DNA of 46,769 bases. Origin: Oehlia diaphana (Eukaryota > Glomeromycota > Glomeromycetes > Glomerales > Glomeraceae). Positions within the stretch are counted from its first letter, which is position 1; each line of letters starts with the position of its first letter. Below, piece after piece: positions 34,884-44,830 of this stretch. The DNA lies in contig QZLH01000732.1 of NCBI GenBank assembly GCA_003833135.1, forward strand, positions 5,371-52,139. The letters are read 5' to 3'. Both the position numbers and the translations under genes were made by a program. A model generated the notes under the pieces. The model saw only the letters and a program-made list of their open reading frames with translations. It did no database searches and was not told where the DNA came from.

Positions 34884-36059
34884 ATGGCATCAGTTCTTGA
34901 TCAACTTAAACAATATACAACCATCGTCGCGGATTCTGGTGATTTTGAAAGTAGGTATTACATATTTATATATAGTATAAACATTTTTTTTAATGCAATT
35001 ATATGTATCTCGTTAGCAATTTCACAATATAAGCCTCAGGATGCTACTACGAATCCATCATTGATATTAGCCGCTACGCAAAAACCAAATTACGCCCATT
35101 TGATTGATTCAGCCATTGAATATGCAAAGAGCAAAGAAGGGTCAATTGATGAAAAGGTTGAATGGGCTATGGATAAATTATTGATTAATTTTGGAGTTGA
35201 AATCCTGAAAATTATTCCAGGAAGAGTTTCTACTGAAGTTGATGCAAGTCTTTCTTTTGATAAGGAAGCAACTATTGAAAAAGCGAAACGTCTTATTAAA
35301 CTTTATAAAGAAGTTGGTATTGAAAAGGAAAAAATATTAATCAAAATTGCATCTACCTGGGAAGGAATTCAAGCTGCTCGTCAATTAGAAAAAGAAGGAA
35401 TTCATTGCAATCTCACTCTTCTTTTTTCATTCCCTCAGGTAAGTCACTTTTAAGGATATCCATTGACATTTTTTGATTTAATCAAATTTAACTCTCTTAC
35501 ATATTTTAGGCTGTTGCATGTGCTGAAGCAGGAGTGACTTTAATTAGTCCATTTGTTGGACGTATACTTGATTGGTACAAGAAAAGCACTGGCAAAACAT
35601 TCGCAGCACATGAAGATCCTGGTGTTAGTTCTGTTGCAAGAATTTATAATTATTATAAAAACTATGATTACAAAACTATTGTAATGGGTGCTTCTTTTCG
35701 CAATACTGGTGAAATCGAAGAATTAGCTGGTTGCGATTTCTTAACTATTAGTCCTGCTTTGTTGCATGAATTACAAAATGATAAAAAAGAAATTGAAAGA
35801 AAATTGAGTCCTGAATCAGGTAATTATTTTTAATATAAAAAAATTAGCGGAAAATTATATTTATTTACGAATTTACTATTCTTCAATTATTATAGCTAAA
35901 GCTTTTTCGGAACCAAAGGTCACTTTTGATGAGAAGACTTTCCGATGGGAATTCAATGAAGATGCCATGGCTACTGAAAAGCTTTCTGAGGGTATTCGTA
36001 ATTTTGCTAAAGATGCTGTCAAATTGAAAAGTCAATTAAAGATCAAATTGTCTAATTAA
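34884..36059 (+). CDS. TAL1: Transaldolase
   Basis: Cytosolic pentose-phosphate enzyme that moves a dihydroxyacetone unit from sedoheptulose 7-phosphate to glyceraldehyde 3-phosphate. Exons 34884-34950, 35017-35438, 35510-35819 and 35896-36059 give 320 aa, the normal length. The catalytic residues are in place with the E. coli TalB numbering: D17 (VADSGDFE), E96 (GRVSTEVDA) and the Schiff-base lysine K132 ([10 protein letters not shown]). Signatures [12 protein letters not shown] and [17 protein letters not shown] are also intact. One small oddity is DASLSFD where most family members have DARLSFD. The first intron is partly open in frame, which gives a false N-terminal insertion if unspliced. 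Confidence 0.97.
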
Positions 36060-37051
36060 ATTAAATGGCATGAATTATTATACTTGTAGCTACACATTTA
36101 GTGTATTTATTTATTAATCATTGTTCTATATTAGAATAAATAAAATTTGCCAAATAAAAAAATAAGTTATTAGGATACTAAGGAATTAAGATTAGTTCAA
36201 AAACTATTTCAATTTCCTATTCTCAATATAAGATTATGGTTCAGCTTTTCATTTTCTTGTTTTCTCATTATTGATGCTATATATGAATTGTTATATCTGA
36301 CAGATATCTCATTTATACTTGCATTTTGAAATTATGTGTTTATTAATAATAAATCCACTTCAGTTAATGTTAAAATCGAAAATGCATTTAGTTAATTTTA
36401 ACTTCATTACTAATGATTTTTTAATTTCTTTTTCAGAAAATTATATTAGAAATAATTTTAATTTAATATTTATATTATTTTTTTTTTTTTTATTTTATTA
36501 TTAAACTATAATAGAAATTAATATTTATATATAAATATAAATAATAATATGAAATAGGAACTATTTCACTTTTGTAAAGTTTATTTTATTTCTTTTTTGA
36601 TTATTACAATTATTTTATTTTATTTTCTTGATTTTTTTAGTCATCTCTGTTTAAGTTATATTAATTATATTATACTATTTAATTTTATAATCTAATTATA
36701 ATTTAATATATTTTCTAAACATTTTTAAAACAAGTTATAAGTTACATTTTTAGGGTAAATGTGATATAATGCCTTTATCTTTATTAACATTTACATTCAA
36801 ATTTACAATAAAAGAAAATAAAATATGTAACTATTAAAATCAATATACAATTATGCAAAAGCTATTATTTAGTAGTACTATTAAAATCTAAAAGTATAAA
36901 CTTTTAGTAATCAAGTCTTTAATCCAATTAACTGAAAAGTCATAATAAAAAATGAATTAAAGGTAGTAAAAAAAAGTAAAAAAATAATTATTTTGTAAAG
37001 TATTAGTAAATAGAAATTCTTTAAGAATTAAAAAATATTAACTGTTTTCTT

Positions 37052-37212
37052 TTAAAAAACCTTGTGACACCCGTCACCCATAAGATAAAAATTTACCTCA
37101 TATTGCCACCAACGTGGTGCAGAGTTCGCAAAATAATACTTGGTTAAAAATAAAAGTTAGTATAAAAATCAAAATTTCTTACCAAAATTTTAATTTGCGA
37201 TAGTTTCTCCAT
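37052..37212 (-). pseudogene. Small spliced fragment, probably a repeat-derived remnant
   Basis: An ATG frame (MEKLSQIKIL) with a GTAAGA donor joins in frame, after an AAG acceptor, to YYFANSAPRWWQYE and runs to a stop at 37052. FANSAPRWWQYE looks like real protein and is out of place in such AT-rich DNA. It could be the 5' end of a decayed dispersed gene. I cannot name the family. Confidence 0.3.
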
Positions 37213-37461
37213 ATTTTTATAAAAAATAATTAATATTGCACTTTTTCATCATAAGAAAAAGGCTAAAAGAATGTGTTATGTTTTTAATACAAGGACAAAT
37301 AAAATTTTATTAAAAATCTCAACTGCAAAAATCTTATCAAAAACCACTTGTATTTATACATTTTAAGAAAATTATTTTTATTATCTACTATCTTTTCTAC
37401 TAAATTCATTATCATGTGACTATCTTGTGACTAAATTAAACTATAAATAGTATTTATCAGC

Positions 37462-37511
37462 TAATTATTTATCCATCGGTTAATTATTTATCTATCAGTT
37501 GATTATCGGTT
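37462..37511. repeat. 19-bp tandem repeat, about 2.6 copies
   Basis: TAATTATTTATCCATCGGT is followed by TAATTATTTATCTATCAGT and then a partial copy TGATTATCGGT. Confidence 0.75.
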
Positions 37512-38345
37512 ATTACAACCTTATTATAAAAGTATAATTTTCAAATATATTTTTTAAATACTTGAATAAAATAGTTATTTTAAGTAAATTAGCCTATTTT
37601 TTAAAAAATTAAAAATTAGAATTATGCAATCTTCTTATTGCCGTTTTCAAAATAGTTGAAATTTGATAATTTTATAAGGTGATAATAAAAACACACAAAA
37701 AAAACACATAAAAAATTATATCAAAAAACACACTAAAAAAATCACGTGTATTATATAATACGAAATCACAAAATTGTAAGTTTTTTTTGCATTAAAAGCC
37801 TTTAAAAGGTTGGAATTTGACACCAAACCACAAATGATTTGTGATCACATAACCAAAACAATATTTAATTGATGTTTATTTTTTATTTATTTTTATATAA
37901 AATTTAAAGGTTATGCACAAAATAAATAATTCAAGTTAATAAAGAATTCAAATATGTTGTTTAGGTTAAATTTTAATTATATTTACCCATACCAACTATA
38001 GTCTATTACACTAAATTTCACTTAAATAGCGTTTAAGATAAAAAAGATTAATCAATTAAATAAATTTTATTAAAATAAAATCCTATAATATAATATAACA
38101 ATAAATAAACAAACTTTGTAGCAACTTATTAAAAATATTTCTTCCTTTTAAAGCTATTAATATAAGATTTTAATTATTAATTAGATAATAAGTTTTTAAA
38201 TAAAAAATTATATAAATAGAGTATTTCCATATAAATATGTAAAGTAGTGCCATAAAATACTATTTTACTGCTTTCCAAGAGGTCTGAGAATACTTTGATT
38301 AGTTTAGTTGTAGTGTAATTCTAGTGTAGTGTCTTTTTTATTCAC

Positions 38346-38389
38346 TGTGATCTAAGTGTGATTCTAGTGTGATTCAAGTGTGATTCAAG
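38346..38389. repeat. 11-bp tandem repeat, four copies
   Basis: Four consecutive units TGTGATCTAAG, TGTGATTCTAG, TGTGATTCAAG and TGTGATTCAAG. Related words (AGTGTAATTCTAGTGTAGTG) extend to the left. One turn of DNA per unit is notable, but function is unknown. Confidence 0.8.
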
Positions 38390-38636
38390 TAAGATCTTAG
38401 AATTAAAGAGTAAAAATACCAGTCTATTTTTGACTAAACCTTACAAACTCATAGTCTACACATGTATTTATTGAAATATTAAAAAAAAAATATAGTAGAA
38501 CTATAAAAAATTTAAACTTTAAATATAAAGAATAAAATTTTTTTTTCATATATAAAATTTTTTTGTGTTATATGATCAAATCAATTTCAACCATTTTAAA
38601 AATCGCAATAATATTTAACGGTTCTTCTAACAAATA

Positions 38637-38759
38637 ATGTCAGCTCAAGAGATACAAAATGAATTATTATGTTATGAATATGAAGAAGAAATTAGTTTAG
38701 ATGATATTCCAAGAAAGTCAACTATTGCCAACTGGATTATAACTTTTTTATGCAAATAA
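38637..38759 (+). pseudogene. Short open frame, possible repeat-gene remnant
   Basis: A 40-residue frame starting MSAQEIQNELL with ISLDDIPRKSTIANWI. Its composition looks coding, but it stops at once and has no plausible continuation. It may be the start of a decayed mobile-element or multigene-family protein. Confidence 0.3.
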
Positions 38760-39356
38760 AAATAATCTATAGCTCTTAAAAATATGGAAAATACAGAAAA
38801 CACCTAAAAATTAGAATTTCTTACAGAATATTATAGATCCAAGAAAAATAAACTATTATTTCAAATTTTGTATAATAAATCTAAAATGTATTTTATTATA
38901 ATAACTGTATGTATTACAATATTTTAATAAAAATTATACTGTAAATTGAGAAATTTAAACATAATACAGAAAGTGTTCATGCAAATAAAAGTTTTCTGCA
39001 GATAAGTTTCTAATAGTTTCTCTAAAGTTCAAGCAGTAGATTTATTTTTTGACTAAAGTTGTGGTAACTATTATATGATGAATAGCACAGCCAACATTTT
39101 AAATGTACAAGTTTACGAAATATTTTTTTCTATTATTTCATTCTATATATAAATTTCTATACATGAGTAAAAGATAAAGAATGATGTATACATAAATATA
39201 AATTTATAGAGTATCTCGCAAAATAACGCAGTATATAATAAATTTAATCATTAATGAGTATACAGTATATACCTAAAAGAAATTATATAAAAGATTAAAT
39301 AAAATTCTGGAAATCAAACATATATTACCATAATATTGTTTGCATATATACATACG

Positions 39357-40417
39357 TTAGCCCTTTACAAAATATTCGTATACCTTTCCATTTTCTACAA
39401 TCCATGCAAGACGATCTTGACCTTTTTTATATTTTCGTGGTGCTTCAAGGGAATCTCTGAGTGGATACAACAACTCACTCTCATCTTCCCATAGAAAAAC
39501 ACGTCCAAAGCAATCTAAAAAGAGTATCCCATAATTAACCTCTCCAATAATAATTATATGATCAAAGCAAAATTCTGCAACATTTGATATATAAAAGGTA
39601 AAAATTTTTGGATCTCTATCTGTAAGTTGATCACAACCAATAAAAGTTGCAACATTGTATCGATCAGATTTACTTTCAAAAGTATCAACTAATATTCGTC
39701 TATTATTACAACTCAATATCGAGTCATTTGTTCCTTCACATACTGGCATTTGAAACAAGCTTCCTTGATCTCGAATCCATCCATAAGGGAGAGGGTTTGC
39801 ATATACAAGTTGACAGGTTCTTGATGGGAGTTCAGTTGTCCATTCATAGCCTGCCAAGATACCAATTCTACGCAGTTTTCCAAAGGATAACTGCAGTTTT
39901 CCAATTGTTATTCGATTAGGACATACTTTGCTTCTGATGTCTGCATTAGAATCAGCATTTTGAATCTTGACTTTATTACTTGATTTTTTACATTCATATG
40001 GCAATGAACTGACACACTCATCATGAATTTTACCACTCGTTCTGATATATCTTTGAAGAATATTACATTCACAGCTGATAGGCGTAACTTCTAATTCAGC
40101 TGTATTATCATAAAACTTTCTGTCAAGAGTTTCAGACTGTTCATCAATTAAGTTACTTGTGTTTTTAAATTCATTTTTTCTGATAGTTAAAAAGTAAAAG
40201 TCCATAAAATTGTTCATGCATCCTATATAGTGATTACTATTATCAATTGAAAATTGGGTAGGATTAATATAATTATTTCCTTCAAACTGAAAGGTGTGAT
40301 TATTTTGTTCGCTCTACAAAAAACACATTTTTAGAATTTACTCAAGCATTATTTTGTATTCTTCTCTTTTCTTACCTGTATAGTTTCACAAAGTTCACAA
40401 TCAAGTTTCTTTGCCAT
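39357..40417 (-). CDS. Orphan protein gene with a probable frameshift near its 5' end
   Basis: I do not recognise this gene. The main frame (40217-39357, minus strand) encodes 286 aa with balanced amino-acid use, a Cys-rich part (ISCECNILQ, SLPYECKK) and a C-terminal region with YGILFLDCFGRVFLWEDE and LLYPLRDSLEAPRKYKKG, a style seen in lineage-specific AM-fungal proteins. Upstream, a good first exon (40417-40376, MAKKLDCELCETIQ, donor GTAAG) and an acceptor before 40314 lead into SEQNNHTFQFEGNNYIN, but the frame then stops. Removing one base near 40258-40262 would join it to the main frame, so either this copy is broken or there is a base error. Otherwise translation starts at 40217. Confidence 0.55.
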
Positions 40418-40638
40418 TTTACTTCTAAATAATGACCCTGCCTACTATTTTTAAAAATGTTTAATTAACTGAACAGTCTTAAAAAGAGAATATAACTGTA
40501 AGAGAATATAACTGTGAGTAATAGTGAAACAAATAAACTAGCTAAATATACTACTTATATATCTTATTAAATTACAAGTCACTATAGAACTGGATCCAAA
40601 TAAGATTAACAGATTAAACATGTTGATTATCAATTTTT

Positions 40639-41001
40639 CTTTACTAAAAATAGCCAATTTTTTGAAATATTTTTATAGACCTAGATACAATAGCTTTCAA
40701 AACAATTGTGCAATTATTTTGTAAAATTTTTAAAATATATCAATATATTTTTGAGGTATTTTTGAAATTAACATATTAAAATAATATCAAAATTAATTAT
40801 ATTATAATAATAAAATAATAGCAAAAACATTAAAAAATTATTGTGATATTATTTTGAGTTATTTTTATAGACCTAGATACAATATAATTACAAAATAATA
40901 ACAAAAGTATAACAAAAACATTTTGATATATTTAATGTATTTTTGTAATATGTTAAAATTATTACAAAATCATTTCAAAAAATTGATCATTTTTAGTAAA
41001 G
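40639..41001. mobile_element. MITE-like element with 30-bp terminal inverted repeats
   Basis: The left end CTTTACTAAAAATAGCCAAT... (40639-40668) matches the reverse complement of the right end (40972-41001) at 27 of 30 positions; the three differences are adjacent. The 363-bp interior is non-coding, AT-rich and carries two copies of TTTTTATAGACCTAGATACA (near 40671 and 40863). No clear target duplication could be fixed. Non-autonomous DNA transposon is the likeliest reading. Confidence 0.75.
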
Positions 41002-42213
41002 TTTAATTATATGATAAGGATTTACAAATGTATGAGTCATCATTAGTCAACCTATTTCCTTATTAATATAGGGTAGCAATAATATTGTCATACCTATGTA
41101 AATATTATATAATACAAATTACCTGATTTGTGTTAAATTATACAAAAAAATAATTTTACAATATTTGGTCATTTTGGCAATAATACAATAATAATGAGTA
41201 TGATGATCATACTTTATATATAATGGATAACAAAAAGTCTAATCCTAATGACAATCTAATTATCTAATCCATGATATTTTTTAAAAGTATAGTCATCTAG
41301 AGTCTAGACCATCATCTGGCAGAAAAGATATACATACATTATTTTTTTGATTTTATTTTTTATGTGCTAACCCCTCAGTCATATTAATAAAACAATATTT
41401 GGGTTTAGATATTTTTTCCAGTAATCTTTATTTGCTTCTTTCACTTATTACGTTTATGTCCAGAAAAAATGCAAATCAGAAAACATCTTTTTTTGATCAT
41501 TTTTTGAATATTTATGTAATCAACTGCTTATACTGTATATTTAACTTGCAAGCATATTATGCATTACAATTGCATCTATTCATGCAAGTTTATATCCTAT
41601 GTATGATAATCATATATTTTTCCAAATTCTACACAATTCAAAGAAAAACTTTTACTCTAAGAATTACCATTTTTTTAAATTGAACCTGTGACTTAATAAA
41701 TAATAAATACTATATTATTTCACTTCAAGAATTGAATTTAAAATTTTTCATAAGTATTTAACTTTTTTTATTAGTTATTAAATTAGACTTTATCATTTTA
41801 TATATTCTGCATAAAAAGGAACTACAAAAAAAGACTGTGAAATTTAGAACTAAAATTTCTTGAAACTCTTTTGCTTCATATTAAGATTGCTGAGTTAATA
41901 GGTGTAAATAGTATTTCAGGCAAAACTGAAACTAAATTCTTGGCAAAACTTCTGAAACCTGGTAAAACTAGTTACAGTACTGATATAAAATTCCAAAACT
42001 GGCGAAACTTCTGAAACCTGAATTTCTAAAACTTGGTGAAACTTGCCCAAATTTCTGAAATTTTTGTAACTTGGCGAAATATGTATTTACTTATTTTTCA
42101 TAACATTTGACTAGTTTTAAAAAATAAAATAACAAAATTTATTTTTAAATTCCAATTTACAATTTACAATTTTACATAGTATTAATTATTTCATCAGCTT
42201 CAACAGCTAGATC
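41002..42213. other. AT-rich region with diverged CTTCTGAAACCTG repeats
   Basis: No gene supported. Between about 41905 and 42080 several diverged copies of GGCGAAACTTCTGAAACCTG occur, a simple interspersed repeat of unknown type. Confidence 0.5.
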
Positions 42214-42801
42214 TCATTCAATATCATTATTTTCATTATTTCCATTTATAGGAATATTTACTCTATCATTATCTTGAATCTCTTCCCTATACTATCTATA
42301 CTATCTTCAATTATATCACCCAAAGTATCAACAAATACGTCCAAGTTCAAAACATTATCAATATCTAATTCTTCCTCTTCAATAATTACTATTTCCTCCA
42401 CATTATTATAATAATCAAGTAGGTTATCTTCCAATTCAAGAAGTTCTTGATCAGAATTCAAATATGCATCAGTTAATATTTGATGAATTTCTTCAGTGGA
42501 TTTTTCTACCATAATATGGCAATTCTTTTTCACATTTGCATGGTAATAGGCTGAAAGATTATATATATTTTCAACTTTATTTAAGCTTAAACATGTCCTT
42601 TTTTTACCATATCCAACCAAGACTTGACCATACTTGCTCACATCCAGCTGCATAATGTGTAATGGAAAAAAGTTTAAGCGCAAGTTGAACCAGATAATTT
42701 TCATCTTTAAGAAAGCTATCTTCAATAGAAAACTACTAAGTGTATGAAGTTTCAGTATCACCTATTTCAATATCAAAAGGCTTTTCTCGTTATCATCCAT
42801 G
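42214..42801 (-). pseudogene. Decayed hAT-family transposase, C-terminal dimerisation region
   Basis: Read in pieces on the minus strand, the DNA gives SIEDSFLKDENYLVQLALKL, then FSITHYAAGCEQVWSSLGWI, then in another frame GKKRTCLSLNKVENIYNLSA and YYHANVKKN. This follows the hAT C-terminal pattern (a conserved E and W-S-x-x-G, then KKR and a K-x-E helix). Frameshifts near 42608 and 42285 and stops near 42735 show that it is broken. After the second frameshift the reading ends ...NENNDIE at 42214. The zinc finger and the first catalytic acids are not seen in the window. A non-autonomous hAT element is inserted directly upstream of it. Confidence 0.7.
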
Positions 42802-42809
42802 TCTGCCAC

Positions 42810-43426
42810 TAGAGTTCCAAACAGGTTGACCAAATTCAGGTAACCTGACAGGTTGACCTGAATTTATCAGGTCAGGTTTAGCAATTGCAATTCAATTTCA
42901 GTTCAGGTTGTAACATCAATATAACCTGAATGACCTGTTGACCTGAAACTATAATTTTATATAAGTAAGTTATGGTATCATAATTCACTTTTATATTGAT
43001 TTTATATAATAAAAGTGAGTTGCGATATCAGAATTCACATTTTTATATTAATTTTATAAATAAAAAGTGAATTGCGATATTGGAATTCATATTTTTATTT
43101 GATTTTATATATAAAAAGTAAATTGTGATATCAGAATTCACATTTTTATATTAATTTTATATATATGAAGTGAATTGTGATATCAGAATTTACATTTTTA
43201 TATTGACTTTATATAAAAAAAGTTAGTTGTAGTATTGCGATTCACCTTTTTATACAGTAATTTTAATATAAAAAAGTGGATTGCAATATTTCAAAAAAAA
43301 AATGCTTTGCATCATTTTTTTTTAATATTTTAATAAAAATCCTAAAAATTTTTAGGTTTCAGTTCAGGTTAGGTTAAACAGATAACTTGATATAACCTGA
43401 CCTAACCTGACCTATTCAGAACTCTA
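42810..43426. mobile_element. Non-autonomous hAT element with 8-bp target site duplication
   Basis: The 617-bp element begins TAGAGTTC and ends GAACTCTA, perfect 8-bp inverted repeats that fit the hAT terminal rule YARNG. It is flanked on both sides by TCTGCCAC (42802-42809 and 43427-43434), an exact 8-bp target duplication, the hAT hallmark. Both subterminal zones (42820-42950 and 43360-43415) hold many copies of AGGTTGACCTG or AGGTCAGGTT in both orientations, typical of transposase-binding subterminal repeats. The centre is an array of 60-bp palindromic repeats. It encodes nothing. Confidence 0.9.
42960..43285. repeat. 60-bp palindromic repeat array inside the hAT element
   Basis: Five to six units of about 60 bp each contain AATTCACATTTTTATATT... 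followed by ...AAAAAGTGAATTGCGATATC. In each unit AATTCAC and GTGAATT can pair, so the array could fold into a row of hairpins. Units diverge at scattered positions. Confidence 0.8.
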
Positions 43427-43434
43427 TCTGCCAC

Positions 43435-44228
43435 CTATAGATAAATAAGTATTTTTAATATATTCTTTTCTTCATATTCTCCTTTTATTATGCTTGGTTT
43501 AGATTTTTATTAATTCATTATTTTTTTTTCAAACTGCAATAATTCTCCCATATTTTAATATTTTATTATTATTTCATCATTTTCAAACTTTAAGAGTTTT
43601 TCCATATTTTAATTTATCTGGACTTATTATTAATTAACTCTCAAGCAAACTATGAGTATATTCAAAATAACTTTTAATAATTAATAATTTTTATTTATTG
43701 AGTCAAAAAGACTGCAAAATTCCTAATGAATTTCACTTATATTTGTACATTTTTGATTTTTACTATTCTCTTATTATCAAACTATTTCTATTTTTCTTTT
43801 ATATTCTTTGTTATGTAACCCATCAAGTGACTTGTACTATATAATGTAACACATTACGTGACTTGTATTATTCATTATTATAGGGATCCTTAACCTGTAT
43901 CCTAGGTATAAATTATTATCCTGTACCCCCCTTTTCCTTAAATATGATTGGTTTAAAATTGAAATTATCAGCCATAAAATTTATTGAATGTTTTTTGTGT
44001 AACATTTGCCTTAAAAATATTTTTCGTTCACGCAAAAAAAATGCAAAACTTCAAAAATATTTTAATTTCATATTTAACAAAAAAAAATAAAAATTTCAAT
44101 ATCTTTAATATTTTTAATATTTTAATATTACATTACATTTCAAATTAAAATAAAATGTTTAATATGTATTTTATTAAATTTAATAAAAAATAAAAATTTT
44201 TATAGAAAACCAAGAAATACTTTTATTC
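43435..44228. other. AT-rich intergenic stretch
   Basis: No gene seen. Two copies of a GTAAC-CAT-AGTGACTTGTA-TAT string lie side by side at about 43815-43873. Confidence 0.45.
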
Positions 44229-44830
44229 ATTCATAAATATTCAAGTTAATTAACAAAATTTAGTATTCAGTAGACTTACTGAACAATTTTATGTATTGAC
44301 AAAAGCCAGTTTAGTTTAACTAAAGTGCTGAAATTATGTTACAAAATAAAAAAATACATATGCGCACAGTAAATTCTATTACAAAAAATAAATATAACTT
44401 CACAAACATCTAAGCTAGCTTGGTGAAAATTCATACCTAAGTAGTTCTATACCCATTAAACAACTTTGCTTAATCAATAAAGGCCAGTTTTATTTAACCA
44501 AAGTGCTTAAATTACGCCACAAAATATTTGCATGAAAATATTACAAAAAATTAGTATAACTTCACGAATATTCAAGCTAGTCTAATGAAAATTAATATAC
44601 AAGTAGTTTTATACCTTTTGAACAACTTTACTTATTCAATAAAGGCCAGTTTTATTTGGCAAAATTGCTTAAATTATGCCACAAAGTATCTGCACAAAAA
44701 TATCACAAAAAATAAGTATAACTTCATAAATATCAAAGCTAGCTTGGTGAAAATTAATTTCTAAGTAGTTCCATACCTGTTAAACAGCTTTGCTTATTTG
44801 ATAAAAGTCAGATTATTTGTAAAATTATGT
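44229..44830. repeat. Satellite-like tandem repeat, period about 162 bp, nearly four copies
   Basis: Landmark AACTTCAyrAATATC recurs at about 44229, 44397, 44558 and 44720. Each unit also has AGCTAGCTTGGTGAAAATT, AAGTAGTTcTATACC, AAACAACTTTGCTTA and AAAGGCCAGTTTTATTT in the same order. The copies are diverged, so the array is old. The size is near one nucleosome repeat. Confidence 0.85.

Larger units (their letters stand above)
36060..38636. other. 2.6-kb AT-rich region with small repeats
   Basis: No full gene seen. It contains a small split open frame on the minus strand (37052-37212), a 19-bp repeat at 37462-37511, A/C-rich runs (about 37688-37740) and an 11-bp repeat at 38346-38389. The composition changes to repeat-rich here, marking the end of the housekeeping block. 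Confidence 0.5.

Noticed and set aside
36319..36504. 61-codon plus-strand frame ending in a Phe run
   Set aside because: The frame runs through a poly-T tract; non-coding composition.
41399..41683. 94-codon plus-strand frame rich in F, I, Y and L
   Set aside because: Composition is that of random AT-rich DNA; no promoter or splice context.
42960..43285. Regular repeats considered as a CRISPR-like array
   Set aside because: Units are contiguous, diverged and palindromic without unique spacers, inside a eukaryotic hAT element.
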